Origin: Cryptomeria japonica | Taxonomy: Eukaryota; Streptophyta; Pinopsida; Cupressales; Cupressaceae | NCBI RefSeq assembly: GCF_030272615.1 | Contig: NC_081405.1 | Location: 576,399,752-576,463,751 of the forward strand | Direction of reading: 5' to 3' | Length of the DNA: 64,000 nt | Part shown: positions 1-11,480 of the stretch, piece by piece | Layout of the letters: each line of letters starts with the position of its first letter | Position numbering within the stretch: position 1 is the stretch's first letter | Program-made: the position numbers and the translations under genes | The notes under the pieces: generated by a model | Seen by the model: the letters and a program-made list of their open reading frames with translations, nothing else | Databases searched by the model: none | Told to the model about the DNA's origin: nothing

Positions 1-962
1 CTGTTTCTTCTCTCGGCTATCCCATTTTGCTGAGGTGTTCTTGGTGTAGATACTTGCCTTTTTATACCATGATCATTGCAGAATAAGTTAAATTCATCAT
101 AAGTGAACTCTCCTCCTCTATTAGTTGTAAGACATTTCAGTTGTCTTCCTATTTCATTTTCAACTCTTTCCTTGTACCATTTAAACATTTGAAAAGCTTA
201 TGATTTTTCTTTTAAAAACATAACTGACATCATCCTTGAGTAATCATCCACAAATAATATGAAATATTTATCACCATAATAACTTTGAACTTTCATGGGA
301 CCACAAAGATCAGTGTGTACTAGATCTAAAATTCCTTTAGAAGTGTAGGACTTACTTGTAAAGCTTGATCTTGTCATCTTACCCATTTGGCATCCTTGAC
401 ATATAGCATTCTCAGGTTTTTCTAGACTCAGTAGACCTCTTACTCGGTGCTTCTTGCTTATTTTGATCAGATTATCAAAATTTACATGACAAAACCTTTT
501 ATGCCATAACCACGTATCATCTACTTTTGCATAAAGACACTTGTTCCAAGTTGATTCAATATGAATTTTATTACCTTTTGTTTGTTTCCCGATAGCAGCT
601 AACTTTCCATGCTTGTCATGAACTTTGACAATTCCTTTCTGAAATTCTATTCGGTATCCTATATTGTTTAGTTGTTCTACACTCAACAAAATGTATTTCA
701 ATCCTTCAACCCAGTATACATCATCACATTTAGCATTGTGAAGAATTGTTATAGATCCTTTACCTTTCACCAAACATGGTGCATCATTATCAAATCTTAC
801 ATAGCCTCCATCATAGTCTTCTAATTTAACAAACTTGTGTTTATCACTTGTCATGTGATGTGAGCATCCACTGTCTATGATCCAAGAATCATTATTATTT
901 ATGTGAGATATTAGGGATTTTTCTTCATACCTTTCTTCATCCGGTCCATCTTTAATAGCCAC
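1..962 (-). pseudogene. Element A pol fragment: protease, pre-integrase, integrase
   Basis: The reading frame 962-198 begins near the aspartic protease motif (WIIDSGCSHHMTSD, with catalytic DSG intact). It continues through the GAG-pre-integrase zinc-binding region (WLWHKRFCHVNFDNL, then CQGCQMGK) into the integrase core, where the first catalytic Asp is present in LVHTDLCGPM. The frame shifts near 190-200. Bases 1-190 continue the core, but the second catalytic Asp appears as Asn (TNRGGEF), while the Glu of NGIAERRN remains. The frameshift and the D-to-N change point to a dead copy. Confidence 0.88.
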
Positions 963-1097
963 ATAAACAACTTCCTTAGTATCAGTTTCATCAGATTTAT
1001 CGTCGTTGGATTCCTCATCAGCTACTAGGCATGTTTTTCTGTCTCTCCTTCTGAAGTCTTGGTGTCCTCTGTATTGGTTGTCTTTCTGCCTGTTATC

Positions 1098-2056
1098 TTA
1101 GTATTCTCTCTTTTCACTAGATTCTTTGTCAGGGAAATTAGAAGCCATATGTCCTATTTTATCACAATTGAAACATTTTAAAGGTAGCTTTCCTTTATAC
1201 TTTCCTTTTCCTCTCAGTAACCTTCTGGCTAATAATGCTTCAAACTCTTCTTGCTTCTTGATTTCTTCATACAGTTTATGCACTTCTTCCATGTTCTTTT
1301 GAAATCTTTCACTTGCTCCATTGTGATTCCCTTCAGAGTACTTACTCATTCTATCATTGTAATCATCAGATTCACCAATATGAAAAGAATTGAATGCAGA
1401 TTCTATTTTATTTACCAAAGACCCACTGTTATCAAAATTACTTAACTCAAATGCATGTAGCTTGCCAATAGTAGCATCCAAAGATACTGGCATATTTGGT
1501 ACTAACCTTAGTTAATTGATTGCAGAGACTCAAATGGCATAAGCAGGTAGAAGGGTTCTAAGCAACTTACTTGTTACATCCTTTTCTTCAGTAGTTCCTC
1601 CTGCTCCTTTAATTTGGTTGACAGTCTCCTTATAGTGTATTGGGTTATTTTCTCACCTTCATTCATTCTCATGGATTCAAGTTGTCCTCTTAGACTATCT
1701 ACTTTTTCTCTTTGAACATGTTCATCACTGCCATACACATATATGAGCTTGGTCCACATTGCTTTTGCATCATTACAACCTTCTAGATCATTAAACTCTG
1801 AGTCAGTCAATGCTGATGTTATTTCAATCATAGCTTGAATGTGTTCTTGTTTTGCCTTTATCTCTTCCAAGGTCATCAGGTTGGTACTTGGTGGTATGTA
1901 ATCATTCTCCAAATAATATGTTGCATATTCTCCAATTTCTGATAAATGCATCTTCATCCTTTTCTGCCATGTGGAGAAACTTGACCTGTTTAGCTTTGGT
2001 GCATCCCTTGTATACATCTTCAGATCTTTGCCTCAAGTACCTTTAAACTTTTCTTC
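1098..2056 (-). pseudogene. Element A gag (UBN2-type capsid plus zinc knuckle)
   Basis: Two open stretches (2017-1574 and 1493-1098) encode a copia Gag. The N-terminal part has the KLNRSSFSTWQKRMKMHL motif of DUF4219/UBN2 proteins and the DLEGCNDAKAMWTKL motif of the capsid domain. The C-terminal part carries one CCHC knuckle (CFNCDKIGHMASNF) whose last Cys has become Phe. A frame interruption lies at about 1500-1575. Gag would form the particle and bind element RNA. This copy is broken between the capsid and nucleocapsid parts. Confidence 0.87.
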
Positions 2057-2068
2057 TAGAGTCCAAAT

Positions 2069-2081
2069 CTCTGATACCAAT
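2069..2081 (-). other. Element A primer binding site
   Basis: On the minus strand this reads ATTGGTATCAGAG, the standard plant copia site complementary to the 3' end of initiator tRNA-Met. It directly adjoins the LTR end. Confidence 0.88.
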
Positions 2082-3604
2082 TGTAAAGTTTTGATGCCAA
2101 TAGTTAACAAGATGAGAGGGGGGGTGAATCATACAAACTTAATCTTCCATAAAATCAACATATTCAACCTCGGTAACCTATACTTCAGCAACATAACAAA
2201 AAAAAACTGCTAAACATGCAAACTCATAAACACATAATCATCATAACACATATAACACTATATTTAATGTGGAAACCCAAATAGGGAAAAACCACTATGG
2301 GATTTTGGACCCACTAAGAAATATACTCTTCTAGAGTATGCTCGGTTAAAAGAAAATCCTATTAAAGATTACAAACACATTTCTAGATGTGACCCGGTTA
2401 AGGGATTTCCCTCAGAACTGTTAGGATCTTCACTTTGTTAGAAGTGACCTTGTAAAAGGATTTCAAACGCTCATTTAGAATGTTACCTTGCTAGAGGGTT
2501 TACAAATAAGACTATTAAGTCCACTTGATTAAGAGATTTTCTTTCACTTACAAAATAACAGTAATAAAAATATATCTGCAACTTCACATCTAAAATGCTA
2601 AAGCAAATTTTGTTTTGCTCAAAACAATCTTGTCAAAGGAGTTATCTTGTCCCTCTACTGGGCTCCCTACTCTATTATTCAAATAGGTCTTCAAGCTTCT
2701 GTGCTCGGTAATAACTATGTAGCATCCGTGTGCTTACACTTTCCCACATACATTGTTTATCAACAATTTCTTATTTATAAACAATTTGCTAACCGCTGAA
2801 TCTCCTTGATCACATTTCCCATGATCAATCTTAGTCATCAGAGCATCAATCTTAGCCATCAGAGCATCAATCTTGACTAGGTTCAATGCATCGTTCGATC
2901 GAAATACATTTTACCTCACCTTGGGATTTGTATTCCTTTCTTGGAACTTGCACAAGGTTATTGCGGTTAAATCTGAGCTATAGATTTTCCTACCAATCTT
3001 CCATTGCCATAGATCCTTAAAAAACTTCATGCACAGCATACCAATCATTTATACATCTCCAACTCATCATTGTCCTTCATTAAATAATGCTTGTATTCAT
3101 CCAATGCGATCTGTCATAACTCGGTTGCAACTCGGTAAATACTAAACTTTACGCGGTAGACATTCCGCCTTCATTAATTGATATCAATAACCTTGGGGTT
3201 TACCGACTAGGTTCCTTATTGTTTACTGACTAGGTTCCTTTCTCGTTGACATAGTATAGTATTGACCTTACAATCAACAACATATGTAGGATATCAAAAC
3301 AATCTAAACATCATGATCTCATCATTGTCTAACTCAGTAATAGTTGCCCATTGAAAAACTTATTTCTCCCCTTTCTTATCACATTCTTTCTGTGTCTTTT
3401 ACTGACATCTTAATTCTCTTCAAATCAATCTTCTCAAGATATGGCAACATCATACTGAATTAGAAAATCAATTTCTTGACATCAATGACAAAATAAAGTT
3501 ATAAAGATAGTTATCATCCTTTTTCAGTTATATCAATATTCTTCAACAACCTTCTCAATATCCTTAATGAATATCAACAATTTCTTTCTATTGAAATGAC
3601 AACA
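2082..3604 (-). repeat. Element A 5' LTR
   Basis: LTR of about 1.52 kb bounded by TG (2082) and CA (3604) on the plus strand, next to the primer binding site. On the minus strand a TATA-like TTATAAATAA lies at 2780-2771. It contains a 21-bp tandem repeat (atcaatcttagycatcagagc, about 2.6 copies from 2824) and a 23-bp duplication (gactaggttcctt core) at about 3198-3243. No other LTR of A is in the window for comparison. Confidence 0.82.
2771..2780 (-). promoter_or_regulatory. TATA-like box in element A LTR
   Basis: TTATAAATAA on the minus strand, placed inside the LTR upstream of gag, where LTR promoters lie. No transcript start can be read from the sequence. Confidence 0.45.
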
Positions 3605-4586
3605 ATATGGAGTGTATTGCTCAGGGGGAGCACACCGGTAGGAAATGCATTTTTCACATGAGTGTTGCCATCAATGCCAAAGGGGGATATTGTTTCCAAT
3701 TGACACTCATTGGATTCATTTTGTTGTCAATGATGGCAACAAGATTCGATGGAAGTCACAAACTGACACTAGGAGGCATATACTGGAAAATATCGGTATT
3801 GGAAGCATTAGGGCCTACACAGGCACCCGCACCAGCATCAATACTTCAAGGAAGCTGATATCAAGGAAGATTTATTTAGTAAATCATTTTGTAATTATTA
3901 TCGAGGCCAACATTGAATATCTTTTGTAAATGCATTGTAAGCTGACATTAGGCATATCATGTGTAATAGGTATATAAGTCGGTCTAATAGGTCAATTTAA
4001 ATAGAATAACAAAAGAGGTATTATGATGGCATAGAGATAGACATATAGCAGAACTGTTCGACGCAAAACATATGTATGGAGATCATTTTTGTATGCAAAT
4101 ATTGTATCATGCAATGATCTATAGATATCTAGTAAAGCACTCTTGGAGGATAAGGAATACCAGTAATAGTTCAAGACTATGAACCCGTATAGGGGAGAAC
4201 CAAAACAAGCACTCTATCTGGCATATGCATTCTTGAGTTCATTTTTAGTAATTTACTTTGGCAGAAAGATTGTAATTAGTGAGGCTCTTTAGTGATGAGA
4301 AGTATGCCTTCCTGCAAGTGCAGGCCCCTATTTATGTAATATCTTGTCATATGGCCAGTGAACTAATATTGTGGGTCACAAATCCCACCGTGGTTTTTCC
4401 TCAGTGAGGTTTTCCACATATAAATTATGTGTGTTATGGTTTTCATTTATGTGGATGGTTTATTTTCTTCTTATTATATTCTTATTTGTTTACCGATACA
4501 TACATGCATGGTTTAGAAATATAAATATTATTGATTTCAGCAGAACATTGATTCAGCCCCCCTCTCAGTGTTCTCAAATCGCAACA
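3605..4586 (+). mobile_element. Element B: Ty1/copia 3' end and 3' LTR
   Basis: The last about 85 bases of a plus-strand copia interior (a purine-rich ctcagggggagc, then the polypurine tract aaagggggat at 3679-3688) are followed by an LTR at 3691-4586 (TGTTTCC...GCAACA). The LTR has a TATA box (tatataag, 3971-3978) and the usual cccccctctcagtg tract near its 3' end. The bases after it (catgtaagaaataata) match the inside of element O's LTR (from 24098), so B was inserted into O's 3' LTR. B's 5' part lies outside the window, on the far side of element A. Confidence 0.82.
3971..3978 (+). promoter_or_regulatory. TATA box in element B LTR
   Basis: tatataag about 280 bases into the LTR, followed by GC-richer sequence, as expected for a copia U3/R boundary. 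Confidence 0.5.
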
Positions 4587-5743
4587 CATGTAAGAAATAA
4601 TACCAAGTATGCAATCACCACATTAAGAATAACCCGCATGGCATAAGAGTTATACGTGGAAAATCCAAATGGGAAAAACCATAGTGAGAGTTAGTACCCA
4701 CAAGATCCACTATTTGCAGTATAGAGATCTAAATGGTTAAGGTCTACAACACCCAGTTAGGGGCACAACCTTTTAGAAGTGTTTAAGCCTGGTTAAGAGC
4801 TATACAATAAGTCCTATGAGGACCATCCCTGTTAAGAGCTACCCATGTTACTGGGATTTGCAAACACAAGTTAATGTTTCACCTAGTTAGACGGTTTAAT
4901 GATCGGAACTGTTAGGATCTGCCTGCACCCTATTAGGAGTGATCTTGTAAGTGGATTTTCTTTCTGCAATTATTAGGGAGACAAAAATTACACATAATCT
5001 TAGTATGACACCTTTTGTGTCTGATAAGATCTACTTCAAAACATTACAACATCACAAAGACTTCATCTCTCAACTCCTCTAATTATTGCACTATATAAAA
5101 TACATAATTAGCTCATCATCTACCACACTATCAAGCTCATGTATATATATCTCTTCATACCTCATCACATTATTAAAATTATCATAAGGTCAACTACAAC
5201 CTTGTTACAATTCCCTAGGTTTAATGCAACTAGACAATCTTCCATTGTACGCTTTAGTTATGTTAGCCACCGACATAACAAATCTAATTTTGTACCATTT
5301 TACCTATCTGAGTGCTTTTTAGCAATATTGGTTAAGTCTCCATCAATTGATTTGATCTTTCAAACAAATCCTATTCTCTTGATTAATTCGGCATGTGCGG
5401 CCAGGAACATATCTTCATCTGATAGTCTTCAATGCTACTATAAAATCACATCATCTCAATCTTCATGATTTTCATGTACCAGTTATCAGAATGTAACACA
5501 ATCTGCCATTTACCAATTGAATTCCTAATTACCAGTTCTAATGAAACTGTCTCTACTTTACTGGTTAATTCTAGCCAGTAGAACTTTAGGACTTAAATGA
5601 CTTAAAGAAACATAGTTTCCATTAATAACAACATAAAAAATAGTCATCATACATAAATATAATCTCTATACACAACATACATATACCGGTTGCATCAAGA
5701 AAACACACATTACCTTTTTAGTACAAATGATCAAATGCCAACA
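4587..5743 (-). repeat. Element O 3' LTR (truncated by B)
   Basis: Matches 24098-25261 along its whole length, including gggaaaaacca, the phrase ending in acccacaagatccac, and the terminal tcaaatgccaaca. The first about 100 bases of the plus-strand LTR are absent because element B interrupts it; the missing piece should lie left of B, outside the window. The two LTRs differ by many substitutions and small indels, so O is old. Confidence 0.85.
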
Positions 5744-6061
5744 AACTCCCCCTTTGGCATTGATGACAAGACTTAGAAAATTTTTGTCAACCAAGTGTGC
5801 AAAACAAAAATTGACTTCTTGACATACACTACCCCTTAGCAATTACATGCCATTACAAAAATGAAATCATTACTCCTTAACATTACATACATAAGTTTGA
5901 CTTAACTATTTCTACTCCCCCTTTCACAAAAATGCCAAATATAGAAGTAAAATACATACATTATATCAAAATTTGTCAGCAAAATTGCATGTATATATAG
6001 AAATAAAAGTGTTAAGGTCTTTACAATGCAATTCTCAAGAAAACATCACTATAATGAACTT
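5744..6061 (-). other. Element O polypurine tract and 3' noncoding region
   Basis: Just inside the 3' LTR the minus strand reads ccaaagggggagtt (5757-5744), a copia polypurine tract. A second purine run, aaagggggagtag, lies at 5928-5916. No gene is visible in the about 300 bases between the tract and the stop codon of the long ORF at 6062-6064. Confidence 0.75.
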
Positions 6062-9000
6062 CAACTATTTTAGATTAGTGTCCCATGTTTCCAAAAGTGT
6101 CACATTTATCTCAACATGTGTCAAGATCTGAGCTAGAAACTCCTCCATAACATCAATTGTACTCATCTCAAGAGTAGCGAAAATTTCCTCTGACTCCTTG
6201 AATGCTCTCTCAAGAATATCTACTTTTGGAAGTAGCTGAATCTGGAGTTCTTTCAACGATCTAACCCATCTCACTTTCTCATGATCACAAAGTTCTAACT
6301 GGTGTTGTAGATCGACAACCTTTTTACCAAACGTTATCACGGAGTCCTATACCAGTATGAAGGTTTCACTTAACTTTTGTATTTCCTTCTCAGTATCAAC
6401 TCTCTTCTTTCTCAAGTCTGCACAAAATAGTGAAAATTGGGAAATATTAGCCAAAATATTACATTTAGTTTCCAATCCAATCTTCAACAATTCTTTGTTC
6501 ACCATTAGGGCTACTTTTCCTTTATCTATCTCAACCATTAACTATTCTCCCCTTTTCTTCTTGTAATCCTTTTCAATAGAAATGTATGTTGCTTCTTCAC
6601 TAGGGGTTTAAGATGTTCACCGACATCAACAACTAACTGTCCACATTTTGCAATAGGGGTAGAAAAATGTCCTGTATCAGTCTTCTGTAGGAGACTTGAC
6701 AAAAAATCAACAATGGTCCTTATAGTCTCTAGTTCTCTTTAATGTTCCTTAAATCTTTTCTCTTGTGCCCAAGATTGCATTGTTGTAGCAATCTCCATTA
6801 ATTCTGAAGAACTCAAATTGTCCATATTAATAGGACCTTTTATGCTTACGGAGTCATCATCATCATCATCAACTATTATTTTCTTTAGTTTGGATTCAGA
6901 AGGTACCTCAAGAGTTGTTTTTATTTCTTCCATTCCTTTCTCCTCTACCACCTTCTCTATTTTCCTTTTCTTTCTCTATCTCCTCTTCCTTAGTGGTGTC
7001 CTTGACTGGTTGTCGATTTTCAATAGTTTATTCTTTCACCAACACTTCCTCTTCCTTATCAACACAATCCTTCTAATTATCCTCAATAGCAAGATTTACA
7101 TTTGCATCTGCCCTTACATTGACCTGTGCAGTCTAGGTCTCTATTGACTGTGCAGTTACCGGTTGCTCAGTTGGGCTTTTATCTACTTCTTTCTCTTGAT
7201 CTTTGTTCTCATCTTGATCTTGCTGAGTATCAAACATTTGAACATCAAATTTTTAAAAAATCTACATTATCAACAGTGTTAGCAACATTATCAACATCAT
7301 TGGTATCATTATCTGTTATATCTACCGATTCAATATCAATAGAATCATCTTGCATATACTTGTTGTCTGGTTAAAATTCTATTATTTTTACACCTTCAAG
7401 AAGTTCTTTTAAGTAAGACTTATTAGGAGTAATATCCTCAATTACTTCATCTTTCTTCTCTTCTTCATTGGGAATGAGACCTAAAGCCTTTTTCACCAAA
7501 ATCTCAGCCTTTTTTTGAATTGATTCGGTTTCTCCAACAATAATTGTTGTTAATCTCTTATTTGATCTAAACAATGCTTATGTATTAACCTTTATGTATT
7601 TGATTTCCTCTTCAGTTGCTTCCGGTTGCATGTGTTTAAGAGTATAATCAATAAATTCTTTATCTAGGCTAATTGCTCCTTGCCAAATAGCATCAATTAA
7701 ATTATATAAGGAATTTGGAATTTGTAATTTGTAATTCAATGAGGGCTCTACTAAACTTGTTCATACTGACGATGACTACATATTCAATTTCCCTTCATTG
7801 AATTTTAGATAAATGAGTAAACAGTATGTTTAAACCTTTGTAAATACCATACTCCTTAATAATTCTAACCATTATAGTGAAAGAATCTTCAAGTGTCAAT
7901 ATTTTAGTAGTTTCTTTACCTTTGCGAGTAGTCGTCTACTTCTTAGAACTTTCCCTTGGTGCTCTCTTATCTTCCTCTGATTCTATTTCCTTTATATTTG
8001 CACCTATTTGTGAGCTTAGTCCTTTCTTTTTCTGGATTGGACATGAGCAACAGGAGGCTCAATAGTTTTAACTTTCCTTTGAAATTGTATTTTATAGGGT
8101 TTCCATCTTTGAGATTCAGCAGGATTTACCTTAGGTTCTTCTTCTTTCTTCTTTTTAGCTGCTTTGGCTGCTTTGGTCTTACCGATGGGAGTATCGGTTG
8201 GTACACTATAATTTTCACCTTGTTGAGCCTCATATTTGGCTCTAGCTGCAGAAATGTGTTCTGTTGTGAATCCAACCTACTCAGCAAAGGCTTGTACCTC
8301 TTTTCTTACTTTCTTTGCAATCACCGGTTTTAATAATTCAGTGTGCACTTTCAGTAGTTTCTCCTTGCAGGTTCCAAACCTCTTAGTGGTGGTATTGATT
8401 GGTTTAGCTAACAAATGATAAACATAAGCAACAAGTAGAGCTTTATCTATGTCATAAACCATGGGCATTACCCATGTGATCCTAGGAATAATAGCTTCCA
8501 TCAATCATGTATATGTTTGAACCATAAAACAAATAGAATCCACAGACCGATTGACTACCTCTACTGGTAGGTATTCCCTAGCATGCATTTCCTTCTGAAA
8601 TTTCTTAAAATATCCCCATGAAATATCATCAAACTTGTTTTTCAGCATCTGAATATTGTTCTTCATCTACAATAGGGCAAGTGTCCTGGTTATCCATTAT
8701 ACACTGCCAATTTTGGGGAAAAAGTTTTGGAAATAAAAGAATAAGCCCATGATAAACTGTCCAAACTTGAATCTGATTTTCTTGTCCTTCTTCACTGCTT
8801 CCAAATTTTATGCTAATTGACTCCTTAGAGCTTTAGTTAAGTCATAGTCCACATTTTCATTAATCATCCAGTATACTGTTCATTCTGCTTGAGTAGAAAA
8901 TTCTATAGCCAATCACCATAGATGCAAATTTAACATCAGCAACATTAATATCATTCATGGTCATGGCTCTTTTATCCCATCTATATTTAGTTAACTTCTC

Positions 9001-9492
9001 AACATCATTCTTAGGTAAAGACCTAAGAAATGGTACTTCACCAGTTGAGTAGAAGTCGGTTACAACATGGATTGCTTCCTTAGTGATTTTGTGAGGTTTG
9101 TCCAACCACATGAACTGATCATGATTGTGGCTAAAAAAAAATCTCACCAACTCATCATCAAAATCAGCAATTAAATTTATTGCATGATGAAAATGTTTAT
9201 TAGCTATGATTCTGAATTCTTCTTTCAATCTACCCAATTCATTGCACAAAGTTCTATATTGCTCATGAATAACTGCAACTCCCAAGTCTTGAATTTTGGA
9301 GTGATAAAAGGATCTTACATCCTCTACATGAAAAACACCATTCGATAAACTGGATATGGCAGCAACAAGGTTAGTTTCCTCTGACTTGTATGGATGTTTT
9401 TTGTATTTGGTGCAGAAACACCTATGAAGACCCATGGAGGCAAGGTGCACTAGGTTCACTGATAGGCCCTCATAGAGAATAAATGAGCAATG
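6062..9492 (-). pseudogene. Element O ORF2: long ORF of unknown function
   Basis: Successive minus-strand open stretches (9459-8860, 8504-8277, 7574-7371, 6951-6739, 6538-6347, 6340-6065) read as one decayed protein of about 1100 residues. The N-terminal about 200 residues form a compact domain (see the separate entry). The middle has Lys/Ala/Glu-rich low complexity near 8200-8100 and an acidic Asp run near 6870. The C-terminal about 150 residues, including GKKVVDLQHQLELCDHEKVR, look like coiled coil. It sits where copia elements carry pol or an envelope-like ORF but shows no catalytic motif of either. I do not recognise the family. Several stops and frameshifts are present. Confidence 0.6.
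8860..9459 (-). CDS. Longest intact segment of element O ORF2 (unknown domain)
   Basis: An uninterrupted 199-residue stretch. It is mixed alpha/beta-looking and not low complexity: KYKKHPYKSEETNLVAAIS near residue 20, VEDVRSFYHSKIQDLGVAVI near 46, then a basic segment ending VIGYRIFYSSRMNSI. The frame extends upstream without a clear start (LYEGLS before the Met), so this Met is probably internal. No catalytic triad, zinc ligand set or membrane segment is visible. It could be a gag-like or accessory domain particular to this element family; that is inference. Confidence 0.5.
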   Translation of the reverse strand: MNLVHLASMGLHRCFCTKYKKHPYKSEETNLVAAISSLSNGVFHVEDVRSFYHSKIQDLGVAVIHEQYRTLCNELGRLKEEFRIIANKHFHHAINLIADFDDELVRFFFSHNHDQFMWLDKPHKITKEAIHVVTDFYSTGEVPFLRSLPKNDVEKLTKYRWDKRAMTMNDINVADVKFASMVIGYRIFYSSRMNSILDD

Positions 9493-11040
9493 AAGTCTAA
9501 AAGTCCTTTAAGGTCTTAAAAAAATGTAATCATGGGCAATAGAACCTAAATATGTAATGAAATTTAATAGAAAGATCAAAAAGTGTAAAATTGTCAAAAT
9601 TGGCAGGATGATTAGTTTCCAAAGTATCAAGTTGACAAATGAAATTGACAATCTTGGGCAACTTTTTGAGCAACTTTTATTGTCAAAAGTGCAAAAAATG
9701 ATAAAATAGGTGGTTAGAGGTAGTTGGGTGGTTATGGTTCGGTCTTGTAGGCCACAAATTCTATAAAATAATGTAAAACAATGATATTGAGAGATATTGT
9801 GAGAGTTTGGTTGAACACAATCATTTGGAGCAATAAAGACCATATTTTTATGTGCATTTTCTGAGTTTTCAATGTGGACAGTCAGATATTTTGTTAATTG
9901 TGATGCATTTCATATTTATATTTTTAAATATTCTTGTTTTGGGATGATAAATTAATGATATAACTCTATTTTGGAGGTAGTGGCATTTGATTTGGTGTTC
10001 ATTTGATAAAGATATCAAAGTTTTACTAAAATCTGCCAAAACCTTGAACTAGGGTAACCCATGGCCTTGAAAATGTAATATATTTTGTTTTAATGATTAA
10101 CCAAAACTCATTTTGGGAATGGATGAGGGAAATGATGTATAATACCTCTTCATGGTGTGTGCAGGGTTCCATAAAGGATTTGGCATGTGCATGCAAAAGG
10201 TTTTTATGATTGTTGCTGTCATTGGGGCAGATTGACTGTTACAGTCAAGTGAAGAAGGCTTTGTTTGATATGACAAACTGTGTGATGGCCAGGATGGATT
10301 AGGGGAGTGTTGGTTGGCTTGTTGACAAAATTCCTAAGGGTTTGGAGGAAGCGGAGTGCCCAAGGAAGGGCTTAATCCAGTGGGTTTCCAAAGATAGCAG
10401 CAGACTATCATAGTGTGACAAAATGACAGTCACAAAAAATGTAGCCTGATACGAGGGCCATATCTCGACGTTGAACTGTTGGATTTTTCTAAATTTTGGA
10501 TATGTTGTTTCAAAATCAATTTATTCATAATCTCACTAGAGAGATTAAGGAGTTATAAAGCGGGTCAAAATTTATGTACCGCTATGTATAGGTATATCTA
10601 AGAGGACAACAGGAAGGTAACTTTGGTTTTAGTTAATCAAAGTGTTGAGCATTTTTGTCTTGAGAACCTTGTTTGGAGTTTAGTGGATTTTAATTCTTTC
10701 AAAGGAAATGTGGGAAGAGTATACCTTGGATTTAGGGTATTGAGGAGGCCTAAGAGTCAAGTGTTGATCCTTGATTAGGGTCCAAAGGAGTGAGTAGGTT
10801 ATCAAACCTTGAGAGGGCTATCTTACACATTTGATCAGATGATCAATCATGATCAATAGGAGTTGGAATGGGGAGTTTGTAACACCTAGCGTGTAGAAGT
10901 ATCCTGTAGAGTGTCACCTTGAGTGACTAAACCTTTGAGAGGTCTAGAGTAAAGGATCCCTCTGCATTAGTATTCAGGTCTTTCCTTCTCTATCACATCA
11001 ACTAGATGTGGAGTATTTAGACTACAATATGCCAACCTTT
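9484..11040. other. Noncoding stretch in element O, possible LTR-like insertion
   Basis: About 1.5 kb separating ORF2 from the zinc-knuckle region. On the plus strand it has a TATA box (tctataaaat, near 9758) followed about 60 bases later by an aataaa signal. That arrangement resembles a plus-strand LTR, but I found no second copy, no clear terminal TG/CA pair and no target duplication. No convincing coding sequence on either strand. Confidence 0.35.
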
Positions 11041-11480
11041 GATGAAAACAGTAAGATTAGCTAATAAATACCTCTTCTACTTTTGTGCTAGGGTTTCCAA
11101 CCCTAAAAAATTTTCAAAACTCAATCACTGAATCAAACTTCACTTCGATCATCTCAGATGCTGGTAATTGATCTGAATGTTTCTTGCACAAACTTATCTC
11201 TACTATGCTCACTTTGCCGAAATTTCTCAAGATGCAAAGTGACAAATAAAATTCAAAAAGTTCTATTTATTTGCATTCTAACTACTGCAATAAACACATT
11301 TACTGACAAAACCCTAAAACACCTTAACAAACTCTAAAGAATCTTACCAGTAGCAAAAACTCAAAGAGATTTATCAGTTATGATCCAAAAAGCACTAGAA
11401 TATGCAGATTCAACTTATAGTACATCATCTAGGGGTTCAACTCAAGATCTGATAATAAGCTCACTCCAAGTTGTAGAAAC
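11041..11480. other. Noncoding region of element O
   Basis: About 440 bases between the possible insertion and the gag zinc-knuckle region. It contains the short palindrome agggtttccaaccct near 11088-11102. No ORF, repeat or boundary is recognised. Confidence 0.3.

Larger units (their letters stand above)
1..3604 (-). mobile_element. Element A: Ty1/copia retrotransposon, 5' part
   Basis: Minus-strand copia element entering from beyond the left edge of the window. Reading right to left it has a 5' LTR, a tRNA-iMet-type primer binding site, gag with a zinc knuckle, an aspartic protease, a GAG-pre-integrase region and the start of the integrase. Reverse transcriptase, RNase H and the 3' LTR lie outside. 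It ends at ...gacaaca, and the next bases, from 3605, belong to the plus-strand element B, so A was inserted into B. The expected 5-bp duplication at that end would be atatg, but its partner is outside the window. Confidence 0.9.

Noticed and set aside
3607-3929. Plus-strand ORFs of 83 and 94 residues
   Set aside because: They span the polypurine tract and LTR start of element B, so they are not genes.
6818-8418. Plus-strand hydrophobic ORFs (e.g. 7956-8333)
   Set aside because: They are antisense to the Lys/Glu-rich minus-strand ORF2 of element O, which naturally gives Phe/Leu/Ser-rich shadows.
9508-9843. 111-residue minus-strand ORF
   Set aside because: Low-complexity hydrophobic translation of an AT-rich region with LTR-like signals on the other strand; no family motif.
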